Source: Herbinix sp. (GTDB taxonomy: Bacteria; Bacillota; Clostridia; Lachnospirales; Lachnospiraceae). From it: 58,841 nt of DNA. The DNA lies in the NCBI GenBank assembly GCA_029240245.1, contig JARBTJ010000025.1, positions 1 to 58,841 on the forward strand. The letters run 5' to 3'. The position numbers and the translations under genes were made by a program. How positions within the stretch are numbered: the first letter of the stretch is position 1; the number at the start of each line of letters is the position of its first letter. Below the pieces are notes generated by a model. The model did no database searches and was not told where the DNA came from. It was given only the letters and a program-made list of their open reading frames with translations. Of this stretch, positions 1 to 8,678 are shown piece by piece.

Positions 1-107
1 CACATACTATTCCTCCGCTCCAACGCTTCCTACGGGCTTAACTTCCGCTCCGGAGTAGTATATGTTGTGTGCGCAATTAATACAGAATATGAGTTTCGCC
101 ATTGCCT
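1..107. mobile_element. MITE-A copy 1 (cut by window start)
   Basis: This is the right-hand part of the inverted-repeat element seen complete at 31745-31892. It matches that copy almost base for base, through the loop (CTTCCTACGGGCTTAAC), the arm carrying TGTGTGCGCAATTAATA, and the terminal repeat, here GTTTCGCCATTGCC. The left half lies outside the window, so a target duplication cannot be tested. It ends about 30 bp upstream of the start chosen for the next gene. Confidence 0.85.
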
Positions 108-138
108 GTTACAATTAAACATGAAGGGGGATTATTCA

Positions 139-2034
139 ATGAAAGGCTCCGAGGACGATAAAATAGACTTTGATACAGAACGTTATGAAACGGATTTGGG
201 TTTTTCGAAACCGGATTCAAACTATATAGGACCACAGCTTCAGAAGGCGAAGAACAATGAGAAGGAGATGGATTTCATAGATGCGAATTCTGGAGCGTCA
301 TACATTGGAGAGAATACTTCAAATCATGAAAATTCGGGATATGATGATCCGCTTTATGAAAAGCAGTGTGAAGCTAATCCGCTGGAAGTTGAGCTTGGAG
401 AAATTAATCCGGTAAAAATGAAACAAAGTGAAGTTGATCTGGTGAAAGCGTATTTTGACGAAAAGTATCCGGATCAGCCAAATAGTTCAATCAAAGAAAC
501 GACAAATGAGCCGGTTCGCCATAGAATGAGTGTAAAGCAAATGGTACTCATAAGTTTGCCGGTACTCGCAGTACTAATTGCTATTGTTGTATTTTATCTT
601 CCAGGTCTTTCGTTCTTTTGGTCGGCAAAGGAGTATACGTTTTTATCCGATCATGTGTTAGAAGTCTATAATACGAATGATGAAACCTATATTTTTAATA
701 CCTCTGGGGAGATTCTGCATCAGATTAAAACGGATGGTATGGCTCGTTTTAATACGAATAAGACAGCGGCTATTTTAACAGATAATAATATAAATTATTA
801 TATTAATGACAAGAAGATGATTACGATTGATGCGAGTACCGGGAATTGCCAAATATCAGATAATGGTAATTATCTTATCTATACCAAAAATATCGAAAAT
901 GATAACGCTCTGTATTTCTATGATGTTACGAAGGAAAAGGAAGAACTGATCATTCAATCGGACCATCTTCGTTATGCTGTGCCTTATATATTGGACGATG
1001 GGAAAACCATTTCATATATTACGTATCAAGGGGAATCACCCTATGGTAATGCTGAAGCATATATTATGAAAATAGGTGAAGAACCAAAAGTAGTTGGTAA
1101 GAACCTGGCAGTGGTGGCAATGTCGCCGAAGGCAGAATATATTTATTATATAGAATTGCCAATTACTATTGGTGAAGGTTCTTATGCATTCTATGTTCGG
1201 CATAATGGACAAGATACCCTGCTTATGAATGAATATGCGGATTTCAGATTTAATCGTGATTTTACAGAGATTATGTTCACGGATGGAAATAGTACTTATC
1301 TAAGTGTGAAAGGCGGTGAGCCGTTTCAGGTGGCGGATGGCCAACTCTTAAAGATGATTACACCGAATCGGTGCTCTGAAACAAATCGGATGTTTTTGGG
1401 AGGATATATCTATAATATTGACTCCTATCGAAATAAAGTCATTCTTCTTCAGGACAATGAACTTCTTCTGATCAATAAACGATATCAGCCCAAGGAGATT
1501 AGTACAGAATATTTTGAGACGATGAAGGATTTCTGTGCCATATCGAAGGACGGGAACGAGTTAATCTATCGTACCGCCGATTCCAGGGTGCTTCGGGTAA
1601 CTAATTTGAAGGGGAATTTTACGAAAGCTACCATTTTAGAGAATGTGGATACAGTAATTACTTCTGAGGATCTGAAAAAGATTTATTATAAGAGGAAGAA
1701 CCAGTTATATTATATGGATGAGAACTATAGTGAAAAGAAGATTAAAGATGATGTCAACCAAGTGGTATTAAATCCCTCCGGAGATATTGCATTTTTTACA
1801 ATGAGTGGTTTTAGGGGGGCATCTCCATTATATTATAGCTTTAATGGCAGCGAGGCACAACCGGTTGAGGATTGCGAAGCTGTGACTGATTTGGTTAATT
1901 GGAACCAGGGAGTTATTATATATAAGGAAGTGGGCGGTATTTTTTCCACCTATTATAATCGAGAGGGAGCAAAGTTCCATTTATTGTTAGGGGGACATAA
2001 TGTATTTAAAAATACCTTGTTTTACGGGTGGTAA
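139..2034 (+). CDS. Membrane-anchored protein with beta-propeller-like extracellular domain
   Basis: The function is not recognised. I chose the ATG at 139 because AAGGGGG lies 8 bases upstream; an in-frame ATG at 67 lies inside the MITE-A repeat and has no ribosome site. The 631-residue product has an acidic, charged cytoplasmic N-terminus (about 1-130), one hydrophobic segment around 135-160 (MVLISLPVLAVLIAIVVFYL), and a long exported region with repeated blocks such as GNYLIYTK, GKTISYITY and GNELIYRT. Such blocks are typical of TolB/WD40-like propeller blades. The topology suggests a cell-surface sensor or scaffold, which is inference. It stands alone and is followed by a terminator at 2071-2125. 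Confidence 0.75.
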   Translation: MKGSEDDKIDFDTERYETDLGFSKPDSNYIGPQLQKAKNNEKEMDFIDANSGASYIGENTSNHENSGYDDPLYEKQCEANPLEVELGEINPVKMKQSEVDLVKAYFDEKYPDQPNSSIKETTNEPVRHRMSVKQMVLISLPVLAVLIAIVVFYLPGLSFFWSAKEYTFLSDHVLEVYNTNDETYIFNTSGEILHQIKTDGMARFNTNKTAAILTDNNINYYINDKKMITIDASTGNCQISDNGNYLIYTKNIENDNALYFYDVTKEKEELIIQSDHLRYAVPYILDDGKTISYITYQGESPYGNAEAYIMKIGEEPKVVGKNLAVVAMSPKAEYIYYIELPITIGEGSYAFYVRHNGQDTLLMNEYADFRFNRDFTEIMFTDGNSTYLSVKGGEPFQVADGQLLKMITPNRCSETNRMFLGGYIYNIDSYRNKVILLQDNELLLINKRYQPKEISTEYFETMKDFCAISKDGNELIYRTADSRVLRVTNLKGNFTKATILENVDTVITSEDLKKIYYKRKNQLYYMDENYSEKKIKDDVNQVVLNPSGDIAFFTMSGFRGASPLYYSFNGSEAQPVEDCEAVTDLVNWNQGVIIYKEVGGIFSTYYNREGAKFHLLLGGHNVFKNTLFYGW

Positions 2035-2070
2035 TATAAATTTATAAATGACGTATGTCATTACGATAAC

Positions 2071-2125
2071 ATAATGTTGGCTATTTGTATTGAGGAAAAT
2101 ACAATTACCAACATTATTTTTATTT
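2071..2125 (+). terminator. Intrinsic terminator after the beta-propeller gene
   Basis: The arms ATAATGTTGG (2071-2080) and CCAACATTAT (2108-2117) are perfect complements. A second stem (TTGTATT/AATACAA) lies inside the loop, and TTTTATTT follows. The sequence just before it, AATGAC-gtat-GTCATT (2047-2062), is another small hairpin. Confidence 0.8.
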
Positions 2126-2150
2126 ACGACAAGTGAAACAGTTTTCTGCT

Positions 2151-2477
2151 TCATTTATTATGAACAAAATCTACACCTATTATATGAATGATCTCATTAA
2201 TGTTGTTCCAATCTGTGACAGAATCATTTAAATACTTAATTCCGTTTTCTGTGATCTTATAATATTTTCTTACCGGACCGCCGGATACCTGTCCCATATA
2301 TATTTCGGTGGAACCATCTTTACTTAATCTTCTTAATACCGCATAAAAGGTACTTTCATTCACATCTGGGAAATATTTATGCATTATTTTAATTAAATCA
2401 TATCCATATACATTCTCTTTTGATACCAGATATAAAATGCACATTTCTAAAATTCCTTTTTTCATTTGAGCATCCAT
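2151..2477 (-). CDS. PadR-family transcriptional regulator
   Basis: This 108-residue protein is a winged-helix repressor of the PadR family. The N-terminal pattern KKGILEMCILYLVSKENVYGYDLI, followed by a helix with ESTFYAVLRRL and a wing ending GPVRKYYKIT, is the family hallmark. It has only a short C-terminal tail, so it is a small PadR-s2 type protein. AGGAGG lies just upstream of the ATG. It overlaps the preceding HAAS gene by 16 bp and is certainly co-transcribed with it. In such pairs PadR commonly represses its own operon. A promoter with an inverted repeat over its -10 box lies at the head of the operon (3359-3406). The ligand is unknown. Confidence 0.9.
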   Translation of the reverse strand: MDAQMKKGILEMCILYLVSKENVYGYDLIKIMHKYFPDVNESTFYAVLRRLSKDGSTEIYMGQVSGGPVRKYYKITENGIKYLNDSVTDWNNINEIIHIIGVDFVHNK

Positions 2478-3322
2478 GTGATTTTCCTCCGGCGTTCAAT
2501 TTGATGTATATAAATGGCAAATAGTATTGCCATTAACAGTCCAGCACCATAAGGGAATATGGTTTTCGATAGGATGTCATTTATTCGGCTGACATCGTCG
2601 AGCTGATGCTGACTATTGATTAAACACAGAAAGAAACTGATATATCCAATGCAATGACATATTACAGTATAATATTGTAACGAATAATTATAAAACCCGT
2701 ATAAGGAATATAGGAATATCAAGAGACCAATTCCTATCAAAAAAAAGAATATCCCAGTGACAAAAGGACCGATCTCATATAAGTTGAACTCTAATGTTTG
2801 AACATAGATAGAATTCCAATCTTTGATTGAAAAAGCTATGAATAGATAGGTCATGCATGCACAAAGAACTAATAGTATATGAAGTAAGACTATTTTTTTC
2901 TTATTATTGCTTGATTGATAAAAATAGCAATATACTTTAAATATTTCGCCTCCCAATACAAACCATAAAGGAAATACGATGATGATGCTACTTATTATAC
3001 TATCTAGGATCATATTAGTATTGGCATTCGTATAATAAAAGGTTAATAATAGGAAGGCGAATATAATAATGGCCAAAATAAGACGTAAAAGAGTTGTTAT
3101 GCTTATGTTTCCTGCCTTTTTTCTGATCGATTCCTTCCTGATATTATTTGCTATTTCTTTTGGTTTCCCGAATTCTGTACATAATTCATTCTCTGTTTTA
3201 CCTTCAGTTATTCCGGCAAGAAAAAATTCATGATAATCATTGAGGATATCCTCAATATCTGAACTGTTGTAGTTCCAATGCAGTGCAATGGCTAGCTTTC
3301 TCATAAAAGTTTTTTTATTCAT
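2462..3322 (-). CDS. HAAS/DUF1700-type membrane protein
   Basis: The first 75 residues (MNKKTFMRKLAIALHW, then a helical region ending in ELCTEFGKPKEIANNI) match the HAAS signalling domain that habitually accompanies PadR regulators. The remainder has about six hydrophobic segments. Length is 286 residues. The ATG follows AGGGGGATAAGCACAA. It is the first gene of a two-gene operon with PadR, overlapping it by 16 bp. The family is thought to transmit a membrane signal to the partner PadR protein; the stimulus is unknown, and nothing in the sequence identifies it. Confidence 0.85.
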   Translation of the reverse strand: MNKKTFMRKLAIALHWNYNSSDIEDILNDYHEFFLAGITEGKTENELCTEFGKPKEIANNIRKESIRKKAGNISITTLLRLILAIIIFAFLLLTFYYTNANTNMILDSIISSIIIVFPLWFVLGGEIFKVYCYFYQSSNNKKKIVLLHILLVLCACMTYLFIAFSIKDWNSIYVQTLEFNLYEIGPFVTGIFFFLIGIGLLIFLYSLYGFYNYSLQYYTVICHCIGYISFFLCLINSQHQLDDVSRINDILSKTIFPYGAGLLMAILFAIYIHQIERRRKITWMLK

Positions 3323-3358
3323 TTGTGCTTATCCCCCTCATATCTATTGCTTATTGAT

Positions 3359-3394
3359 CAGTAGTTACATTAGAATCATAATAAACCACTACTG
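3359..3394. promoter_or_regulatory. Candidate PadR operator
   Basis: The perfect inverted repeat CAGTAGT (3359-3365) / ACTACTG (3388-3394) brackets the -10 box of the HAAS-padR promoter. Its position and symmetry fit autorepression by PadR; no binding evidence exists. Confidence 0.4.
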
Positions 3395-3406
3395 TTTATT
3401 AGTCAA
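3378..3406 (-). promoter_or_regulatory. Promoter of the HAAS-padR operon
   Basis: Read on the minus strand: -35 TTGACT (3406-3401), a 17-base spacer, and -10 TATTAT (3383-3378). The start codon is about 56 bases downstream of the -10 box. Confidence 0.7.
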
Positions 3407-3570
3407 TAGTTATATATAATACAATAGTCATATTTTACATGTTCCTCGATCGAAAAATGATTTGAATTAGGTACCCTGTTGTGGTAATATGGTAAAGTGC
3501 TAATTGCATAGAGTGCTAAATATTGTGCTGATCCTCAAATTCGCGGTGCTACGGCAGAATGGAGATTACT

Positions 3571-4233
3571 ATGAAAGTTGATAATGTTCCTATAGAACCC
3601 TTAATAACTGAAATGTTGAAAGCTACCGGTACGGTAGTTGAGATATTTTTTCTTACCATCTTGATAGCCATACCCCTTGGATTTTTAGTTGCGCTGGGGA
3701 GAAGGAGCAGATTTAAAATCATCAGCGTTCCGATCCGTATCTACCAGCTGGTTTTCCGTGGTACACCGCTGATGCTTCAGCTATTCTTCTTTATGTATGG
3801 ACCATACTACATATTCGAGTTTAATATTTACGAGCGTTTCACTGCCTGCATTATGGCGTTTTCGATTAACTACGCGGCATACTTCGGTGAAATATTCCGT
3901 GGTGGTATTGCATCCATTCCCAAGGGACAATATGAAGCAGCAAAAGTCCTGGGATATACCAAATTACAGACCTTTATGCGTATTATCCTGCCCCAGGTAG
4001 TAAAAAATGTAATTCCTGCGACCGGTAACGAGCTTATGACATTGGTAAAGGATACCTCCCTGGCACAGGTAATCTCTGTTTCGGAAATTTTTAATATTGC
4101 TACGAAAACCGGATCAAGACATTTCTCTACTGTGCCGCTCATTGTTGCTGCTGTCTTTTATCTCATTATGAACTCAGGTGTAGAAGTTAGCTTTAAGCTG
4201 ATTGAGAAGAAATTTGAATACTATAAAAATTAG
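3571..4233 (+). CDS. Polar amino-acid ABC transporter permease
   Basis: This inner-membrane subunit of a HisM/GlnP-type importer has 220 residues from the ATG at 3571, which has GGAGAT upstream; an ATG at 3559 overlaps that ribosome site and is less likely. Family marks are the N-terminal segment [22 protein letters not shown], the pattern [16 protein letters not shown], and the EAA loop ([22 protein letters not shown]), which contacts the ATPase. It is followed 17 bp later by its ATPase. No periplasmic-type binding protein gene is adjacent, although these operons usually carry one; the binding protein may be elsewhere. The substrate cannot be deduced. Confidence 0.92.
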   Translation: MKVDNVPIEPLITEMLKATGTVVEIFFLTILIAIPLGFLVALGRRSRFKIISVPIRIYQLVFRGTPLMLQLFFFMYGPYYIFEFNIYERFTACIMAFSINYAAYFGEIFRGGIASIPKGQYEAAKVLGYTKLQTFMRIILPQVVKNVIPATGNELMTLVKDTSLAQVISVSEIFNIATKTGSRHFSTVPLIVAAVFYLIMNSGVEVSFKLIEKKFEYYKN

Positions 4234-4250
4234 ATGGGAGGAAATATCCG

Positions 4251-5009
4251 ATGCTGTTAAGAGCAGATAACCTACAAAAACATTTTGACGATACAATTGT
4301 ACTAAAGGATATTACCCTCCAGGTAAACGAAGGTGAAGTGGTAGCCATCATCGGACCCTCCGGTTCAGGGAAATCAACACTGCTTCGTTGCCTGACACAG
4401 CTTGAGAAGATTAACAGCGGGCGTATTGAGGTATGCGGCAAGCGGATGGCGGAAACCCTGGATGCTAAAGTTCATTATGCGGATTCGAAAACCCTGCACC
4501 AGATTATTCTTGATGTTGGTTTGGTATTTCAGAACTTTAATTTGTTTCCACATTATTCAATCCTAAAAAATATTGTTGATGCACAAATCAATGTGCTTGG
4601 TAAAGATAAGAAGGAAGCGAAAGAGAGGGCGATGAGTCTGCTTGCAAAGATGAACTTAAAAGAAAAGGCGAATGCTTACCCTTCTGAGTTATCCGGTGGT
4701 CAGCAGCAGAGAGTGGCAATTGCAAGAGCACTGGCATTAAATCCTAGAATTTTATTCTTCGATGAACCAACTTCCGCACTTGATCCGGAGCTTACCGGCG
4801 AAATCCTGAAAGTAATCCGTTCCCTGGCCGAGGAGAAGATGACCATGGTAATTGTAACTCATGAGATGGCATTTGCCAGAGATGTGGCAGACCGTGTCAT
4901 TTTCATGGATGGTGGAGTCATCGTAGAAGAGGGGACGCCACAGGAGGTATTCAGTAACACCGTTAACCAGAGGACGAAGGACTTTCTTCAGCGTTTCAGT
5001 CAGAATTAA
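4251..5009 (+). CDS. Polar amino-acid ABC transporter ATPase (GlnQ-like)
   Basis: ATP-binding subunit of 252 residues for the permease just upstream. Walker A is GPSGSGKST (about 33-41), the signature is [15 protein letters not shown], and Walker B is [12 protein letters not shown]. The C-terminus ([19 protein letters not shown]) is typical of GlnQ/HisP. Between Walker A and the Q-loop it has a slightly longer segment ([18 protein letters not shown]) than the usual 240-residue family member. The ribosome site GGGAGG precedes the ATG. It energises amino-acid uptake at the membrane. A new transcription unit begins about 60 bp downstream. Confidence 0.93.
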   Translation: MLLRADNLQKHFDDTIVLKDITLQVNEGEVVAIIGPSGSGKSTLLRCLTQLEKINSGRIEVCGKRMAETLDAKVHYADSKTLHQIILDVGLVFQNFNLFPHYSILKNIVDAQINVLGKDKKEAKERAMSLLAKMNLKEKANAYPSELSGGQQQRVAIARALALNPRILFFDEPTSALDPELTGEILKVIRSLAEEKMTMVIVTHEMAFARDVADRVIFMDGGVIVEEGTPQEVFSNTVNQRTKDFLQRFSQN

Positions 5010-5043
5010 CTAATCCTAAATTAGATGGACATAGGATGATAAG

Positions 5044-5067
5044 ATAAAATAATTATAATTATTTTAT
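5044..5067. repeat. 24-bp perfect AT palindrome
   Basis: ATAAAATAATTA is followed directly by its reverse complement. It ends 3 bp before the -35 box of the exporter promoter. It has no GC core, so it is a poor terminator and could be an operator. Confidence 0.5.
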
Positions 5068-5070
5068 TTG

Positions 5071-5099
5071 TTGAAAATGGCATGAAGTAATGGTATTAT
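5071..5099 (+). promoter_or_regulatory. Promoter of the ABC-2 exporter operon
   Basis: TTGAAA (5071-5076), 17 bases, then TATTAT (5094-5099). Transcription would start near 5106, giving a leader of about 360 bases before the first exporter gene. Confidence 0.65.
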
Positions 5100-5141
5100 A
5101 TGTATATTATTAATTGTTCCCCCAAGAAAGGAGAAATTTAT

Positions 5142-5174
5142 ATGATGTATAGCATTGAGGTAAAGGGCATATAA
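5142..5174 (+). CDS. Possible 10-residue leader peptide
   Basis: AAAGGAG (5127-5133) stands 8 bases before an ATG that opens a ten-codon frame, MMYSIEVKGI, and then stops. This is the best ribosome site in the leader. The frame lies between the promoter and a set of RNA hairpins ahead of an exporter operon, the arrangement of translational attenuators of drug-resistance genes. The peptide was not recognised. Whether it is translated and regulatory is inference. Confidence 0.4.
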   Translation: MMYSIEVKGI

Positions 5175-5184
5175 AACTGCATAG

Positions 5185-5380
5185 GGCAGAGGGAATGAAT
5201 TGTTCCTTTCACATGCATCGATGTGAAAGAGGGCTTATTTTTCCTGTGCCAATCAAAGTAACCTTTCGTGAATACTGTAGATTTCTATGGAGCACATCTG
5301 TTGGGTGTGTTCTTTTCATATTCTTTATGAAACCGTAGAGTACTGCCGGAGAAGGCTGCTTTCTGCGGTATTTTTATGTC
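5185..5380 (+). promoter_or_regulatory. Structured leader RNA with possible attenuator
   Basis: A long-range helix pairs GGCAGAGG (5185-5192) with CCTGTGCC (5243-5250), leaving one mismatch. Inside it is a strong hairpin, CTTTCACAT-GCATCG-ATGTGAAAG (5206-5229). A third stem pairs TCTATGG (around 5284-5290) with CCGTAGA (around 5333-5339). Finally TACTGC (5341-5346) pairs with GCGGTA (5365-5370), followed by TTTTTATG, a terminator-like end. It matched no riboswitch class I know. The exporter genes start about 90 bases later. Confidence 0.45.
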
Positions 5381-5467
5381 CAAAATTAATGGTCCGGGAA
5401 ATTGATCAGTGGGACTTTAAAGCAATCGGCTATATAAAGAATAATTATAGTATTATGGAGGAAATGA

Positions 5468-6448
5468 ATGATCATTCAGACAACGAATTTGACAAAAACA
5501 TATCGATTATTTGAAAAAGAGGCTGGGTTACAGGGGAGCATAAAATCTCTTTTTCATCGAAAATACACCTATAAGACTGCATTATCTGATTTTAATTTAT
5601 CCGTGAGCGAAGGCGAGTTTATAGGACTGATTGGTCCTAACGGAGCAGGTAAAACTACGCTTGTTAAAATGCTTACCGGTATTATTGCACCTACCTCAGG
5701 AGACCTATCCGTTCTGGGATATTATCCCAACAAACTGGAAAATACTTTTAAGAAGCAATATGCCGTGGTTATGGGGCAAAAAAGCCAGCTTTTTTTTGAG
5801 TTATCAGCAGGAGACACCTTCTTGCTTTTTAAAGAACTTTACGGAATATCGAATGAGGAATATAAAAAGAATTTGGATTATTTCATTCATCTGTTTGGAG
5901 TTGAAACACTCCTTAATGTGCAGGTAAGGACTCTGTCCCTTGGCGAACGCATGAAAATGGAATTGATTGTAGCATTACTGCACAATCCGAAAGTACTTTT
6001 CCTGGATGAACCAACGATAGGACTTGATGCAATTGCACAAAGACAAATCCGCAGCTTTCTAAAGGAGGTAAATGAAACGAGAGGGACCACCATACTCCTT
6101 ACTTCTCACTACATGGAGGATATTAAGAGCCTTTGTAAACGTTGTATTGTAGTAAACAGAGGAATGAAAATCTATGATGGAAGTACGGAGGCAATGTTTG
6201 ATCGGTACCAGACACATAAAAAAATAACGCTATCCTTTACAGAGGAGACTGCGATTGAATTGCCGCAAAACTGTGTTCCCGTGGAACAAAATCCGTTAAA
6301 ATCAATATTCATGGTGCCGTTAGATATTTCCCAGGAGATTATCTATAAGCTTATGAAGGAATATTCCTTGAGTGACATTAGCATTGAGGAAGATGAAATC
6401 GGCAGCGTTGTAGAGAGAATTTACAACGAGGGGCAGGTGAAACGGTAA
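5468..6448 (+). CDS. ABC-2 type exporter, ATP-binding subunit
   Basis: This 326-residue ATPase belongs to the COG4586-like group. Walker A is GPNGAGKTT (about 57-65), the signature is the variant LSLGERMKMELIVALL, and Walker B is VLFLDEPTIGLD. The C-terminal 90 residues after the D-loop form the extra domain usual in this group. The ATG follows GGAGGAA. The stop codon overlaps the next gene's ATG (TAATG), so it is translationally coupled to the two permeases downstream. Together they should form an exporter of unknown substrate. The long structured leader upstream suggests substrate- or drug-responsive control, which is inference. Confidence 0.9.
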   Translation: MIIQTTNLTKTYRLFEKEAGLQGSIKSLFHRKYTYKTALSDFNLSVSEGEFIGLIGPNGAGKTTLVKMLTGIIAPTSGDLSVLGYYPNKLENTFKKQYAVVMGQKSQLFFELSAGDTFLLFKELYGISNEEYKKNLDYFIHLFGVETLLNVQVRTLSLGERMKMELIVALLHNPKVLFLDEPTIGLDAIAQRQIRSFLKEVNETRGTTILLTSHYMEDIKSLCKRCIVVNRGMKIYDGSTEAMFDRYQTHKKITLSFTEETAIELPQNCVPVEQNPLKSIFMVPLDISQEIIYKLMKEYSLSDISIEEDEIGSVVERIYNEGQVKR

Positions 6449-7242
6449 TGAGGAAATACCTTGAGGTTATTAAAATTTTATTTAAAACACAGATCACCTA
6501 TCGTTTTGATGTTGCTATGACAGTGTTATTCACTTTTACAAGAATACTCTTTGCATACGTCCTATGGGGAGCTATTTTCGACCAGCGTGAGGTGATAAAC
6601 GGTTTTACCTTTCCGATGATGTTATCCTATTATATATTCAGTTCATTTTTATCGCAGATCGAAATGTCGGATGGTGTAAGTGGTGAGATAGCAGGCCGCA
6701 TTCAAGCAGGTACATTTTCAAAATATATGATAATACCACTCAATACGCAGGGCTATTTTATCGCTCAGACCTTCGGTGCGATGGCGTTCTATTTTATTTT
6801 CATACTTCCTGTCACTATTCTTTGGATGGCTGTGCTTCAGCTGGGTTTTACGATTACCGGCAGCTTTTCTGTTATACTTGTGACAATACTAATGGTGTTG
6901 CTAGGGCTTTTGTTCATGATACAACTTAATTATTTTCTGGGGATATTAGCTTTTAAGTTCCAGGAAATCAGTATCTTCTTAATGATCAAAGGCAATCTCG
7001 TGGCATTTATTACCGGTACCTTAGTGCCGTTGCATTTTTTGCCTCAGGATTTGGTTTCGGTTTTACGGTTTTTCCCGTTTTATTACGTGACATATCTTCC
7101 TTCCATGCTGTTAATCGGAAAAAACGAAGAGGAGGCTTTCACAGGCTTAGTAGTGTTATCGGTCTGGCTAGCCGTATTTACACTACTGAATCATTTTGCC
7201 TATAACAAATTGAGAGTGATCTATGACGGGGTGGGGATATGA
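6448..7242 (+). CDS. ABC-2 type exporter, permease subunit 1
   Basis: A 264-residue integral membrane protein with about six hydrophobic segments. It belongs to the ABC-2/DUF990-like permeases found as the first of two permeases behind this type of ATPase. Recognisable features are the short cytoplasmic start MRKYLEVIKILFKTQITYR, a charged loop EIAGRIQAGTFSKYMIIPL that resembles the coupling helix region, and GTLVPLHFLPQ before the last segments. It overlaps the ATPase gene by one base and the next permease by four bases (ATGA), so the three proteins are made together. Confidence 0.87.
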   Translation: MRKYLEVIKILFKTQITYRFDVAMTVLFTFTRILFAYVLWGAIFDQREVINGFTFPMMLSYYIFSSFLSQIEMSDGVSGEIAGRIQAGTFSKYMIIPLNTQGYFIAQTFGAMAFYFIFILPVTILWMAVLQLGFTITGSFSVILVTILMVLLGLLFMIQLNYFLGILAFKFQEISIFLMIKGNLVAFITGTLVPLHFLPQDLVSVLRFFPFYYVTYLPSMLLIGKNEEEAFTGLVVLSVWLAVFTLLNHFAYNKLRVIYDGVGI

Positions 7243-8030
7243 AAAGAAATATCAGATTTATAGCTACATTATTAAAAATGAAGCTGTCACGTATGATGGT
7301 GTACCGGCTTTCCTTTTTTGGAGGATCACTGGTAGATGGCAGTATGTTTTTACTATGGCTGTTAATGTTTCAGGCAATCTATTCGCAGGTTGACTCCATT
7401 GGTGGTTGGAACAAAGGACAAACAATTATTTTTTTAGGTACCTTTTCCTTATTAAATGCGATTAATATGACCTTTTATTTTTTCGGGGTTATCGGTATCC
7501 CGAATAAGATAAGGAATGGTGAACTGGATCATTATCTGACAAAGCCTGTTAATCCGCTACTTAGAATTACCTTTGAGAATATGAATCCCGGCTCTATACC
7601 GTTAATTTTTTTAAGCATAGGAATTATCTCATATGGTGCATCACTACTGGATATTACCATTCATGCAGCTACCATCCTTTTGTATGTTTTCTTTATTGTG
7701 ATTATGGCAATTTTATATTATGACATGGAAATAATCGTTCGAACCATACCTTTCTTTGTCATCTCAGCCACCAGTATTGAACGACTGGAGATTGCTGGAC
7801 TGGATTTGTGTATGCGTGTGCCCGGTGTATTATTTCGTGGTGTTTTAAAAGTTCTGTTCTATTTTGTCCTGCCTTATGGCATCATGGCTACCGTTCCGAC
7901 ACAGATTTTGACGTATTCAATTTCGGGTGATATGATTTTTATCTCGATATTAGTTGTGTTCGTCTTTTCTGTATTTACTTTATGGTTCTGGAAGCTCGGA
8001 TTAAAACACTACAAAAGTGCGAGCAGTTAA
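7239..8030 (+). CDS. ABC-2 type exporter, permease subunit 2
   Basis: A 263-residue integral membrane protein with about six hydrophobic segments, the COG3694-like partner of the preceding permease. The loop GIPNKIRNGELDHYLTKPVNPLLRI, with its KP-containing turn, is typical of this second permease. It ends the operon. No clear terminator follows before the rimP promoter at 8072. The heterodimer with subunit 1 would form the membrane channel; the substrate is unknown. Confidence 0.87.
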   Translation: MKRNIRFIATLLKMKLSRMMVYRLSFFGGSLVDGSMFLLWLLMFQAIYSQVDSIGGWNKGQTIIFLGTFSLLNAINMTFYFFGVIGIPNKIRNGELDHYLTKPVNPLLRITFENMNPGSIPLIFLSIGIISYGASLLDITIHAATILLYVFFIVIMAILYYDMEIIVRTIPFFVISATSIERLEIAGLDLCMRVPGVLFRGVLKVLFYFVLPYGIMATVPTQILTYSISGDMIFISILVVFVFSVFTLWFWKLGLKHYKSASS

Positions 8031-8071
8031 TATGGTTATTATTATATTGATTGGTAAATAAAAAATATTTC

Positions 8072-8100
8072 TTGCAATTTTTGGTTTTGTAAGTTATAAT
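8072..8100 (+). promoter_or_regulatory. Promoter of the rimP-ribF operon
   Basis: TTGCAA (8072-8077), a 17-base spacer, and a perfect TATAAT (8095-8100). Confidence 0.8.
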
Positions 8101-8131
8101 AACGATGATGCATAAAGATAAGACTAATTAG

Positions 8132-8160
8132 GAGTGGACGAAAGTCCACTCTTCATTTTT
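8132..8160 (+). terminator. Leader hairpin/attenuator before rimP
   Basis: GAGTGGAC-GAAA-GTCCACTC (8132-8151) is a perfect 8-bp stem with a GNRA loop, followed by TTCATTTTT. It lies inside the transcript, between promoter and rimP, so it is an attenuator rather than an end point. In Bacillus subtilis NusA represses its own operon through termination in the leader; the same logic is plausible here. Confidence 0.7.
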
Positions 8161-8206
8161 GCAATGGATATTGAATGGAATTTTTACCAAGAAGGCAGGG
8201 ATTATT

Positions 8207-8674
8207 ATGACGAAACATGAGGAATATGAGCAAAAAACCGAAAAATTATTAGAACCGCTTGTAAAAGCGAATGATTTTGAAGTGTATGATGTGGAATATG
8301 TGAAGGAAGGCGGCAATTATTTTCTTCGGTGTTTCATTGATAAGGAAGGCGGAATCACAGTGGATGACTGCGAATTGGTCAGCAGAAGCTTAAGTGATTT
8401 GTTGGATAAACACGATTTTATTCCGGATTCCTATATTTTAGAGGTTAGCTCACCGGGACTTGGCAGACAGTTAAAAAGAGACAAACATTTTGAAAAAAAT
8501 ATCGGGGAAGAGGTAGAAATCAAACTATTTAAGCCGATTAATAAGAAGAAAGATTTTGTCGGTATTTTAACCGGATTTAGTCAGAATAGTATTACCATCG
8601 AATTAGAGGATGGCACCGGTATGGAGTTCGTCAGATCAGATATTTCAACGATACGCTTAACCTTTGATTTTTAG
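8207..8674 (+). CDS. rimP: Ribosome maturation factor RimP
   Basis: RimP assists 30S subunit maturation. The 155-residue product begins at the ATG at 8207, after AAGGCAGGG; an upstream in-frame ATG at 8164 is ignored because it lies in the attenuator region and family members start near MTKHEEYEQK. Family motifs include YDVEYVKEGGNYFLRCFIDKEGG, then DDCELVSRSLSDLLD and the highly conserved LEVSSPGLGRQLK. The C-terminal part (about 85-155) is the SH3-like domain. It is first in the conserved operon running to ribF. The 219-bp gap to nusA is unusually long and contains a MITE-A fragment and hairpins. Confidence 0.96.
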   Translation: MTKHEEYEQKTEKLLEPLVKANDFEVYDVEYVKEGGNYFLRCFIDKEGGITVDDCELVSRSLSDLLDKHDFIPDSYILEVSSPGLGRQLKRDKHFEKNIGEEVEIKLFKPINKKKDFVGILTGFSQNSITIELEDGTGMEFVRSDISTIRLTFDF

Positions 8675-8678
8675 TATG

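Noticed and set aside
5287..5514. 75-codon frame in the exporter leader
   Set aside because: It has no ribosome site, crosses the terminator-like stem and overlaps the start of the ATPase gene in another frame.
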